From contig URBP01000021.1 of the NCBI GenBank assembly GCA_900546105.1, positions 1 to 25,693 on the forward strand: a stretch of DNA of 25,693 bases, in the 5' to 3' direction. Each line of letters begins with the position of its first letter. Within the stretch, counting starts at the first letter, position 1. Position numbers and translations under genes: made by a program. Shown here piece after piece: positions 1 through 6,450 of this stretch. The notes beneath the pieces were generated by a model. That model searched no databases. It was not told the DNA's origin and saw nothing but the letters and a program-made list of their open reading frames with translations. This stretch comes from an uncultured Collinsella sp. (GTDB lineage Bacteria > Actinomycetota > Coriobacteriia > Coriobacteriales > Coriobacteriaceae).

Positions 1-1
1 C

Positions 2-133
2 TCCGTCGTGAGCAGGACTGTAGAGCAGCAAATTAAATACCGTGACGGCTGCCGGCATTCCGGGTGCTCCAACCTAGTGCTCCATGCGCGCTTTCCGTCT
101 TGCGCAGGACTGTAGAGCAGGAAACTTAATTAC
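2..133. repeat. Imperfect direct repeat, two ~40-bp copies
   Basis: Copies lie at 2-40 and 94-133, with starts 92 bp apart. They share a TCCGTC start, an identical 17-bp core (GCAGGACTGTAGAGCAG at 12-28 and 104-120) and an AT-rich end (AAA..TTAA..TAC). I see no coding potential here. The first copy touches the window edge, so more copies may lie upstream. Function unknown; two copies are too few to call an array. Confidence 0.7.
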
Positions 134-168
134 GCGCCGCTCCCCGCCCACGCCGGGCAAACCCTCCC

Positions 169-197
169 TTGTACTCTATCAAGGTAAAGTGTATGAT
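169..197 (+). promoter_or_regulatory. Probable sigma70-type promoter of the amino-acid ABC operon
   Basis: TTGTAC (169-174), a 17-bp spacer and TATGAT (192-197) make a good housekeeping-type promoter. Transcription would start near 204, about 50 bases before the lipoprotein gene. No other promoter of this quality is seen before the permease or ATPase, so it probably drives all three genes. Confidence 0.65.
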
Positions 198-235
198 TCT
201 GAACGTTACATGACTCACTTTACCTAACTAAAGTG
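182..235. promoter_or_regulatory. Operator-like inverted repeats over the ABC promoter (TAAAGTG boxes)
   Basis: AGGTAAAGTG at 182-191 is matched by its exact reverse complement CACTTTACCT at 216-225. A further TAAAGTG at 229-235 forms a second perfect inverted repeat with CACTTTA at 216-222 (arms 7, spacer 6). The first box lies in the promoter spacer and the other two in the early transcribed region, as expected for repressor binding. The cognate regulator is unknown. An mRNA hairpin is the alternative. Confidence 0.55.
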
Positions 236-253
236 CTATCGAGGGGGAATACC

Positions 254-1114
254 ATGAATACCGATATGTCTCGTCGTCAGTTTGTTGGTCTAGCCGGCTC
301 GCTTGCCACGGTGCTTGGCCTTGGTCTTGTCGGCTGCGGCGGTGGTGCCGGCAAGGGCTCCGCTGCTGGTTCTGCCGCGGCCAAGGATGTGAAGGGCGCT
401 GCGGAGTCCAAGAAGCTCGTGGTGGGCTTTGACAAGTCCTACCCTCCGTACGGCTTTGTGGGCGACGATGGCGAGTACACCGGCTTTGATCTCGATCTGG
501 CCAAGGCTGTTGCCGATAAGCAGGGCTGGGAGGTCAAGTACGAGGCCATCGACTGGGACGCCAAGGATACGCTGCTTAACTCGGGCGCCATCAACTGCAT
601 CTGGAACGGCTTTACCATGGAGGGCCGTGAGGACGACTACACGTTCTCCGAGCCGTACATGCTCAACGAGCAGGTGCTGGTGGTCAAGAAGGACGCGGGT
701 ATCAAGAGCTGGGACGATCTTGCCGGCAAGACCGTGATTACCCAGACTGATTCCGCCGCACAGGACGTGCTCGAGGGCGACCAGAAGGATCTGGCCGCGA
801 CGTTTGCCACGCTCGATACCATCGGTGAGTACAACACGGCGTTTATGCAGCTCGAGAGTGGTGCAGTCGATGCCGTGGCTTGCGACCTTTCGATTGCCCA
901 GTATCAGCTTGCCGCCAAGCCCGATGCCTATACGCAGCTCGACAAGCCGCTGTCCAGCGAGCACTACGCCGTCGGCTTTAAGAAGGACGACACCAAGTCG
1001 GCCGATGCTGTAACCGAGTCGCTCAAGGCACTCTACGAGGACGGTACGGTCAAGGACCTGTGCGACAAGTATGCAGATTACGGTCTTTCCTTCGACAACT
1101 GGGTTCTGAAATAG
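254..1114 (+). CDS. Amino-acid ABC transporter substrate-binding lipoprotein
   Basis: This 286-residue protein is a family 3 (SBP_bac_3 type) extracellular solute-binding protein that would capture polar amino acids for the permease and ATPase downstream. The N-terminus has a twin-arginine-like SRRQFV motif (residues 6-11), a hydrophobic stretch and a lipobox ending at Cys28 (LVGC), so it is probably a membrane-anchored lipoprotein, possibly exported by Tat. The mature part begins with the typical SYPPYGF and GFDLDLAKAVA segments, followed by the GFTMEGRED region whose Arg usually binds the amino-acid carboxylate. A GTG in frame at 233 is possible, but ATG 254 follows GAGGGGGA (241-248) at the right spacing and gives a sensible signal peptide. 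The exact ligand cannot be read from the sequence. Confidence 0.92.
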   Translation: MNTDMSRRQFVGLAGSLATVLGLGLVGCGGGAGKGSAAGSAAAKDVKGAAESKKLVVGFDKSYPPYGFVGDDGEYTGFDLDLAKAVADKQGWEVKYEAIDWDAKDTLLNSGAINCIWNGFTMEGREDDYTFSEPYMLNEQVLVVKKDAGIKSWDDLAGKTVITQTDSAAQDVLEGDQKDLAATFATLDTIGEYNTAFMQLESGAVDAVACDLSIAQYQLAAKPDAYTQLDKPLSSEHYAVGFKKDDTKSADAVTESLKALYEDGTVKDLCDKYADYGLSFDNWVLK

Positions 1115-1118
1115 CGGC

Positions 1119-1213
1119 TTTCCCAGGCACTCGATTTTGCCGTTCAAACCGTCGCTTGCGTACATTTAGTACGCGGCGCTCCTCTTTCACGGCAAACTCG
1201 AGCACCTGGAAAA
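1119..1213. repeat. Long imperfect inverted repeat between binding-protein and permease genes
   Basis: Arms of 25 bases (1119-1143 and 1189-1213) are complementary at 21 positions. Inside lies a perfect small hairpin, GCGTAC (1158-1163), ATTTA, GTACGC (1169-1174). No T-run follows, so this is not a standard terminator. It could stabilise or process the mRNA so that more binding protein than permease is made. It could equally be a small mobile stem-loop element inserted in the operon. Confidence 0.7.
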
Positions 1214-1264
1214 CCCGCTTTAGCATTGGGTTTGCTGTTCTGTTGTCGCGAAAGAGAGCTTAGG

Positions 1265-1918
1265 TTGTCTATTCAGGTCATGATGCAGATGCTTGGCCAG
1301 GGATTCTTGGTCAGTTTGCAGTTGTTTGTGCTGACGCTGCTGGGGTCGATTCCGCTGGGAATCCCCGTGGCGTTTATGCGCATGAGTAAAATTGCGCCGC
1401 TCCGCTGGATTGCGCGCATCTATATCTCGGTCATGCGCGGTACGCCGCTCATGCTGCAGATGTTTGCCATCTACTTTGCCCCGTACTACGTGTTTGGCAT
1501 CTCGCTCACGCCCGATTCCAAATGGACGGCGTGCGTCGTGGCATTCATCATCAACTACGCCGGCTACTTTGCCGAGATCTATCGCTCGGGCCTGCAGTCG
1601 ATTCCGCGCGGTCAATATGAGGCCGCCGAGGTGCTGGGCTACTCGCGTCTGCAGACGTTTCTGTATATCGTGATGCCGCAGGTCGCCAAGCGTATTCTGC
1701 CGGCGATGGGCAACGAGATCATCACACTGGTCAAGGACACGTCGCTGGCGTTCGCCATCGGCGTGGGTGAGATGTTCTCGACCGCCAAGGCGCTGGTCGC
1801 CTCGCAGGTGAGCATGGTGCCGTTTGCGATTGCGGCGTTGATCTACTGGGTCTTTAACTTTGTGGTCGAGATGCTGCTGGGCGCTGCCGAAAAGAAGCTG
1901 GACTATTATCATGACTAA
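1265..1918 (+). CDS. Amino-acid ABC transporter permease
   Basis: This is the membrane subunit of the uptake system, a HisM/GlnP-type permease. Started at TTG 1265 it has 217 residues, the normal size. AAAGAGAG (1251-1258) precedes this TTG, while the upstream TTG at 1226 has no ribosome site. Several hydrophobic segments are visible (for example FLVSLQLFVLTLLGSIPLGIP). The conserved cytoplasmic-loop region that contacts the ATPase is present (YFAEIYRSGLQSIPRGQYEAA, then LGYSRLQTF), as is the RGTPLMLQ segment typical of polar amino-acid permeases. The gene overlaps the ATPase gene by 8 bases, so the two are probably translationally coupled. ATGs at 1280 and 1283 are alternative starts. Confidence 0.9.
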   Translation: MSIQVMMQMLGQGFLVSLQLFVLTLLGSIPLGIPVAFMRMSKIAPLRWIARIYISVMRGTPLMLQMFAIYFAPYYVFGISLTPDSKWTACVVAFIINYAGYFAEIYRSGLQSIPRGQYEAAEVLGYSRLQTFLYIVMPQVAKRILPAMGNEIITLVKDTSLAFAIGVGEMFSTAKALVASQVSMVPFAIAALIYWVFNFVVEMLLGAAEKKLDYYHD

Positions 1919-2675
1919 CTCAGTGATGAAAATCGAAAGCGCGCGTAAGGCGTTTGGCGGCAATGAGGTGCTCAAGGATATCTCACTCGAAGTCAAGCGC
2001 GGTGAGGTCGTGGCGATTATCGGGCCTTCGGGTGGCGGTAAGTCCACGCTGCTGCGCTGCGCTACGCTGCTCGAGACGCTCGACGGTGGCTCGCTTTCGT
2101 TTGGCGACCTTGCCGTTGCGACGGACGCGGGGCCGGGTGCGGTCTATGCGAAAGGCGACGTGCCCAAACAGGCGCGCTCGCGGTTTGGCCTGGTGTTCCA
2201 GAACTACAATCTGTTCCCGCACTATACCGTGATGAAAAACATCATCGACGCGCCGATCCGCGTGCTTAAGCGCCCGCGCGAGCAGGCGGAAGCTCGTGCG
2301 TATGAATTGATTGCTCAGATGGGGCTTATGGGCAACGAGAATAAGGTTCCGTGTGAGCTTTCGGGCGGTCAGCAACAGCGTGTGAGTATCGCCCGCGCAC
2401 TGGCGCTCGACCCGGAGATCTTGTTCTTTGACGAGCCGACCTCGGCGCTCGATCCCGAGCTAACGGCCGAGGTGCTACGTGTCATTAAGGACCTTGCCGC
2501 GCAGAATATGACGATGGTGATCGTGACCCATGCGATGCAGTTTGCGCGCGATGTTGCCGACCGCGTGGTCTTTATGGACGGCGGTCGTATTGTCGAGGAG
2601 GGTCCTGCCGAGCAGGTCATCGACCATCCGCGCGAGCGGCGCACGCGTGAGTTCTTGAGCCGTATCGAGGGATAG
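1911..2675 (+). CDS. Amino-acid ABC transporter ATP-binding protein (GlnQ/HisP type)
   Basis: This 254-residue ATPase would power the uptake system. Walker A is GPSGGGKST (38-46), the signature is LSGGQ (150-154), and Walker B ends in Asp174 with catalytic Glu175 (ILFFDEP), followed by TSALDPE. The switch histidine is in VTHAM. The QNYNLFPHYTVMKN stretch is the Q-loop region typical of polar amino-acid importers. ATG 1911 overlaps the permease stop. ATG 1926 (MKIES) is a possible shorter start, because no strong ribosome site precedes either. The gene is last in the operon and is followed by an intrinsic terminator. Confidence 0.93.
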   Translation: MTNSVMKIESARKAFGGNEVLKDISLEVKRGEVVAIIGPSGGGKSTLLRCATLLETLDGGSLSFGDLAVATDAGPGAVYAKGDVPKQARSRFGLVFQNYNLFPHYTVMKNIIDAPIRVLKRPREQAEARAYELIAQMGLMGNENKVPCELSGGQQQRVSIARALALDPEILFFDEPTSALDPELTAEVLRVIKDLAAQNMTMVIVTHAMQFARDVADRVVFMDGGRIVEEGPAEQVIDHPRERRTREFLSRIEG

Positions 2676-2709
2676 GCTCAGGTATTTACTCAACTATTTA
2701 TTGAGGCGA

Positions 2710-2745
2710 AGCCGCCACAGGTCTTACGGTCTGTGGCGGCTTTTT
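2710..2745 (+). terminator. Intrinsic terminator of the amino-acid ABC operon
   Basis: A perfect stem, GCCGCCACAG (2711-2720) with CTGTGGCGGC (2731-2740), has a 10-base loop and is followed directly by TTTTT. It lies 35 bases after the ATPase stop. Confidence 0.9.
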
Positions 2746-2782
2746 GTTTACATCGACGGGGTTCAATAATTGCCTCACAAGC

Positions 2783-2811
2783 TTGTCTCTTCCTCTCGCC
2801 GCCTGTATTCA
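2783..2811 (+). promoter_or_regulatory. Possible promoter of the EF-G-like gene
   Basis: TTGTCT (2783-2788), a 17-bp spacer and TATTCA (2806-2811) form a moderate sigma70-like match located just after the upstream terminator. The predicted start near 2818 would give a leader of about 170 bases. The -10 box is imperfect. Confidence 0.4.
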
Positions 2812-2817
2812 TACGTG

Positions 2818-2985
2818 TGCCGAAAGGTGTGCATGGACGGTCGCCCGTGAGGGTAGGGTGGTGGCATAGGACATTTGGAGGGTGAGTCGGCTCGGCTGCC
2901 GACCATGCTGCTCCCGGGATGGCACCGACCGCGAACTCTCCCCGTTGGCGTCGCGCATTGCGCGCGGCCCTGCAAGGAGGTCATC
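2818..2985 (+). other. Long, probably structured 5' leader of the EF-G-like gene
   Basis: This GC-rich stretch has no convincing gene; the reading frame of the EF-G-like gene stays open back to 2875 but has no ribosome site there. It holds a perfect hairpin GTCGGC (2886-2891)/GCCGAC (2898-2903), which can be enclosed by a longer pairing of the GGGTGAGT region near 2880 with ACTCTCCC near 2936. Nothing matches a riboswitch class I can recognise. The ribosome site AAGGAGG (2974-2980) lies at its end. Confidence 0.4.
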
Positions 2986-5061
2986 ATGGGTGCTCCCAAG
3001 ACCGGTAACGTAAGGAACGTGGTGCTCGTAGGCCAAGGCGGGGTGGGCAAGACTTCACTCGCCGAAGCCATGCTCCACCTTTCCGGCAAGACCGCCCGCC
3101 TGGGCGGCCACGACGGCACCAAGCCCACGCTCGACTATGACCCCGAAGAGGTTAAGCGTGCATTTTCCATCTCGACGACCATTGCGCCGATCGACTGGAA
3201 GGGCGCGCGCATCAATGTGCTCGATGCCCCGTGCTACCCCGATTTTATCGGCGACGCCTTTGCCGCGATGAGCGTCTGCGAGACGGCTCTGTTTGTGGTC
3301 GACGCCGAGGCCGGCCCGCAGCCTACGACGGTTAAGCTCTGGTATGCCGCCGAGGACCTGCGTCTGGCGCGTGCGGTGTTCGTAAACCGCCTGTCGCGCT
3401 CCGAGGCCAGCTTTGCGACCACAATGGACCTGCTGCAGGAGCGCTTTGGCACGCGCCTGGGCGCCGTGACCCTTCCCTGGGGCGAGGGCGAGGACTTTGA
3501 CGGCATCATCGACCTGGTGCGCATGAAGGCGCGCCATTGCAACGGCGCCGAAGCCGTTGAGTCGGAGATTCCTGAGGAGTATCGTGCCCAGGCCGAGGAG
3601 GCCCATGACCATCTGTGCGAGCTGGTGGCCGAGGCTGACGACGAGCTGATGATGAAATACTTGGAAGGCGAGGAGACGCTGACGCAGGAGGAGCTTGAAG
3701 GCCTGCTGTCGAAGGCGATCGCCGAGCGCATCTTTGTGCCGGTTTTTGCGGGCGATTGCATTAAGGAGCAGGGCGTCAACTCGCTGATGGACGACATCGC
3801 CACGTACTTCCCGGCGCCGACAGACTACGGCGAGATGCCGCTCATCGACGGCGATTCGCTTAAGATCTCGAGTGACGATGACCGTCCGGTGGCGTTTGTG
3901 TTTAAGACGCTGGCCGATCCGCAGCAGGGTCGCATCAGCTTTATCAAGGTGCTGACGGGTACGCTTGAGCCGGGCCTTGAGCTGATCAACGCGCGTACCC
4001 GCAAGAGCGATCGTCTGGCTCACCTGTATGTGATGTGCGGTCGCGACATGACCGAGGTCGGTCACGCCTATGCCGGCGACATCATCGTGGCGCCCAAGCT
4101 GGCGGCCGAGACGGGCGATACGCTCTCCATTACCGGTAAGGTCGAGGCTGCGGCGTTTAAGTTCCCCAACTCTCAGTACCGCATCGCCATCGAGGCCGAG
4201 AATCGCGGCGACGAAGAGAAGCTCTACACGTTTATTGAGAAGGCATGCAAGGCCGATCCGACCATGAGCATCGACCGCGACGAGGAGACCGGGCAGACTA
4301 TCATCTCCGCCGTGGGTGAGGCGCAGGTTTCGGTGTTGCTTAACCGTTTGGAGGATCGCACCAAGGTCGTGGCCAAGAGCGTGCCGATCCGCATTCCGTA
4401 TCGCGAGACCATCCGCCGCACGGCGAGCGCCCAGGGCCGCCACAAGAAGCAGACCGGTGGTGCCGGTCAGTACGGCGACTGCTGGCTGCGCGTGGAGCCG
4501 CTTATTGGGCCCGACGGCACGAGCGACGGCTACGAGTTTGTGGATGAGGTCGTAGGCGGCCGCATTCCGCGCTCGCTGATTCCCGCCGTGGACAAGGGCG
4601 TCCAGGAGACCATGAAGGACGGCATCATTGCCGGCTACCCGCTCACGGGCATTCGCGTGGCTGTGTACGACGGCTCGTATCACAGCGTCGACTCCAACGA
4701 GATGGCGTTCCGCGCGGCGGCTCGTATCGGCCTGCGCAAGGCATGCGCCGATGCCGACCCGGTGGTGCTGGAGCCCATCGAGGAAATCACGGTGACTATC
4801 CCCGAGAGCTACGCCGGCGCCGTGATGGGCGACATCTCGGCCTCACGTGGTCGCGTGACGGGCATGGAGACCGATGAGCGCGGAGACACCGTGGTCATTG
4901 CCCAGGCGCCGCTGGCAGAGCTGACGGATTATTCGACGCGCCTGCGCTCCATCACGCGCGGAACGGGCGACTTTACCATGAAGCCTGCAGGCTACGAGCA
5001 GGTGCCTTATGACGTTCAGGCCAAGCTGGTCGAGCGCTATGAGGAGGGTCGCGCCAAGTAG
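2986..5061 (+). CDS. Elongation factor G-like GTPase (EF-G2/FusA2-type paralogue)
   Basis: This 691-residue protein has EF-G length and domain order: an N-terminal GTPase, a beta-barrel domain II (about 290-370), then domains III-V including the domain IV region near QYGDCWLRVEP and a C-terminal domain V with YAGAVMGDISASRGRVTGME. Its G1 loop is GQGGVGKT (16-23) rather than the usual EF-G AHIDAGKTT form. G3 is DAPCYPDF (80-87) instead of DTPGHVDF, and the G4 position reads NRLS (134-137) instead of NKxD. It is therefore a divergent paralogue, not the housekeeping FusA. Its exact role in translation or ribosome rescue is unknown. ATG 2986 is chosen because AAGGAGG lies 5 bases upstream and homologues start close to G1. 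It stands alone between two terminators. Confidence 0.88.
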   Translation: MGAPKTGNVRNVVLVGQGGVGKTSLAEAMLHLSGKTARLGGHDGTKPTLDYDPEEVKRAFSISTTIAPIDWKGARINVLDAPCYPDFIGDAFAAMSVCETALFVVDAEAGPQPTTVKLWYAAEDLRLARAVFVNRLSRSEASFATTMDLLQERFGTRLGAVTLPWGEGEDFDGIIDLVRMKARHCNGAEAVESEIPEEYRAQAEEAHDHLCELVAEADDELMMKYLEGEETLTQEELEGLLSKAIAERIFVPVFAGDCIKEQGVNSLMDDIATYFPAPTDYGEMPLIDGDSLKISSDDDRPVAFVFKTLADPQQGRISFIKVLTGTLEPGLELINARTRKSDRLAHLYVMCGRDMTEVGHAYAGDIIVAPKLAAETGDTLSITGKVEAAAFKFPNSQYRIAIEAENRGDEEKLYTFIEKACKADPTMSIDRDEETGQTIISAVGEAQVSVLLNRLEDRTKVVAKSVPIRIPYRETIRRTASAQGRHKKQTGGAGQYGDCWLRVEPLIGPDGTSDGYEFVDEVVGGRIPRSLIPAVDKGVQETMKDGIIAGYPLTGIRVAVYDGSYHSVDSNEMAFRAAARIGLRKACADADPVVLEPIEEITVTIPESYAGAVMGDISASRGRVTGMETDERGDTVVIAQAPLAELTDYSTRLRSITRGTGDFTMKPAGYEQVPYDVQAKLVERYEEGRAK

Positions 5062-5096
5062 CGTGTGGCGTTGCCTGCAACATGCATGCCGGTGCA

Positions 5097-5131
5097 AGGG
5101 CCGCTCTGGGCAATCCAGGGCGGCCCTTTTT
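5097..5131 (+). terminator. Intrinsic terminator after the EF-G-like gene
   Basis: The stem AGGGCCGCTCTGG (5097-5109) pairs with CCAGGGCGGCCCT (5115-5127) with one wobble pair and a short loop, and is followed by a T-run (5127-5131). Confidence 0.88.
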
Positions 5132-5161
5132 GATCCCTGGGGGACGGAGGAAAACGGATCA
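5131..5161. repeat. Stem-loop repeat with GGGGGACGG loop (REP-like)
   Basis: TGATCC (5131-5136) is the exact reverse complement of GGATCA (5156-5161). The loop holds GGGGGACGGAGG. The architecture (short perfect stem, G-run plus AC in the loop) matches the elements at 6328, 13721, 13781 and 15892. It lies between the convergent EF-G-like and nuclease genes. Confidence 0.55.
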
Positions 5162-5190
5162 TTTTAGGTTTTGGGGCAGCTTGGTCGGCG

Positions 5191-6177
5191 CTAGTCTCCG
5201 GATGCCTGGTTGCGGCCGGTGGCGTAGTCGATCTGCACGTGCGGCTGCAGGTTGTAGCAGTACACATGGAAGCATAGGGTCTTGCCGTGGTCCTCGACCG
5301 ATTGCGCCTCAAGTCGCACGCCACGGCAGACAAGTTCCTCTTCGTTGTACATGGGCGTGACGCGGTAGAGCACATGGTTGCCTGTGTCGTGGATGTAGTC
5401 GAGGATCTGCTCTTCAAACGGCAGCATGCCCGTTTCGTTGAGATAGCGCGTGCCGGTGAGGAGATTCTTGCGATTGGCGTTTTCGCCGCAGAGCGACCAG
5501 GCGATGAGGTGGCAACGGTTGTAGAGGCTTTGACCCGGAATAAAGTCGTAGCGTTGCTGGTGCCATCCGGCGGGGTGAATACGCGAGATATCCCCGCGCT
5601 TGCCTTGACCGAGCGACTCGGGACCCACGCAGGCGAGCGCTTTGCGGGTGCGGCCTAAGCTGTCGAGCTTGGAGAACTTCTTAAAGCAGCCCTCTTCGGT
5701 AGCGCGCTCGTATTCATCGAGCGTGAACGACGGCGTGCCGAGCGGGTGCGTGCTGTCGGCGCGAAGGGCAACGTAGGGGTTGCCGGCGTAGTCGGGAATG
5801 CTGCTGAGATATACGCCGCGGGCGCGGTTGAGGTCGGGGTTTTCCACCTCGTCGATGGGGGTGGCGGCACTATCCGCGGAGGCAACGTTGCCGTTGGTGT
5901 TGGTCGCGGTGGATTCGGAGCCATCGCCAGAGTCTTGGCTATTTTGAGAGTCCGAGGAGCTCGCTGTTCCTGATTCGAGCCGGGCAACCAGGTCTGCTTC
6001 GTCGTCGGTGCGGTTGGGGCTCTCGCTTTGCTTCTCGGCCAGAGCCGCCGCCTGCTCATCGCTTTGCGGCGAGAGCAGCTTGGGCGCCCCGCCGAGCGAT
6101 CCCGTAAACAGCGCAAACCCCAGCACCACGGCGGTGCCGATGGAAAGTACTTGCTTGTAGGCGGATTTGCGCGGCAT
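5191..6177 (-). CDS. Membrane-anchored DNA/RNA non-specific endonuclease (EndA/NucA-like)
   Basis: This 328-residue protein has a signal-anchor at its N-terminus (about residues 8-30), a low-complexity Ser/Asp/Asn/Thr-rich linker (about 40-110) and a C-terminal nuclease domain that would sit outside the membrane. The nuclease core is visible as SLYNRCHLIAWSL (218-229), where His223 corresponds to the general base of the usual DRGH motif, followed by NLLTGTRYLN (Asn247) and a nearby Glu (255/256) as expected for metal binding. The first residues of the motif are NRCH, not DRGH, a variant seen in DNA-entry-type members of the family. Likely roles are DNA uptake processing or nutrient scavenging. 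AGGAG lies 6 bases before ATG 6177. No competence gene is adjacent. Confidence 0.82.
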   Translation of the reverse strand: MPRKSAYKQVLSIGTAVVLGFALFTGSLGGAPKLLSPQSDEQAAALAEKQSESPNRTDDEADLVARLESGTASSSDSQNSQDSGDGSESTATNTNGNVASADSAATPIDEVENPDLNRARGVYLSSIPDYAGNPYVALRADSTHPLGTPSFTLDEYERATEEGCFKKFSKLDSLGRTRKALACVGPESLGQGKRGDISRIHPAGWHQQRYDFIPGQSLYNRCHLIAWSLCGENANRKNLLTGTRYLNETGMLPFEEQILDYIHDTGNHVLYRVTPMYNEEELVCRGVRLEAQSVEDHGKTLCFHVYCYNLQPHVQIDYATGRNQASGD

Positions 6178-6210
6178 TGAGGCTCCTGGATGGATGGTTG
6201 GGAACCTACC

Positions 6211-6219
6211 AGTCTAGCA
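6211..6219 (-). promoter_or_regulatory. Possible extended -10 promoter of the nuclease gene
   Basis: On the minus strand the sequence reads TGCTAGACT, an extended -10 form (TGN plus TAGACT), about 35 bases before the nuclease start. No good -35 box is visible. Confidence 0.3.
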
Positions 6220-6327
6220 GGAGCCGGCTGAGGCGGCTCCGCCGAACAAATACTCAAGATTTGGGACAAATGCCGCCGGTTCATTTGCCTCATATGGAGC
6301 TGCGGCGGTTGTGAATGTGGGGCTATT

Positions 6328-6380
6328 CGGCGTTTCCCCAGATAAAACCTGCCAAAATAAACCTGTCCCTTTTTGGAAGG
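6328..6380 (+). repeat. Dispersed stem-loop repeat, copy A
   Basis: Bases 6328-6376 (49 bp) are identical, in inverse orientation, to 13721-13769, and 40 of them are identical to 15892-15931. Arms CCTGCCAAAA (6348-6357) and TTTTGGAAGG (6371-6380) form a hairpin with one mismatch whose loop carries the complement of GGGACAGG. The rest of the 6178-6450 spacer shows only the possible nuclease promoter, a small GGAGCCG/CGGCTCC hairpin at 6220-6240 and the hairpin at 6424. Confidence 0.85.
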
Positions 6381-6423
6381 TGGCAATTTATGTGTTCAGG
6401 TTGAGCCTGCGCAGCGCCGAGCA

Positions 6424-6450
6424 GTTGCGCCGTTTGTAAAACGGCGCAAC
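6424..6450 (-). repeat. Perfect 12-bp stem-loop abutting the larE stop codon
   Basis: GTTGCGCCGTTT (6424-6435), GTA, AAACGGCGCAAC (6439-6450) form a perfect 12-bp stem with a 3-base loop. It starts at the base next to the larE stop codon (6451-6453). No T-run follows on the minus strand, so it may protect or define the mRNA 3' end rather than act as a standard terminator. It resembles the hairpin at 20029. Confidence 0.75.

Noticed and set aside
1..140. Repeats at the left edge as a CRISPR array
   Set aside because: The two copies differ at several positions, the unit and spacing are not CRISPR-like, and no cas gene is present.
2915..2945. T-box-like TGGCACCG segment in the EF-G-like leader
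   Set aside because: The surrounding conserved bases of a T-box antiterminator are interrupted, no specifier stem is seen, and the downstream gene is not an aminoacyl-tRNA or amino-acid gene.
2875..2985. N-terminal extension of the EF-G-like protein from 2875
   Set aside because: The extra 37 residues are not EF-G-like and lack a ribosome site, whereas ATG 2986 has AAGGAGG at ideal spacing.
3055..4683. 542-codon minus-strand open frame inside the EF-G-like gene
   Set aside because: It is the shadow of a GC-rich coding sequence, with low-complexity Arg/Leu/His-rich translation and no recognisable domains. The similar antisense frame at 8355-9884 over rhaB was rejected for the same reason.
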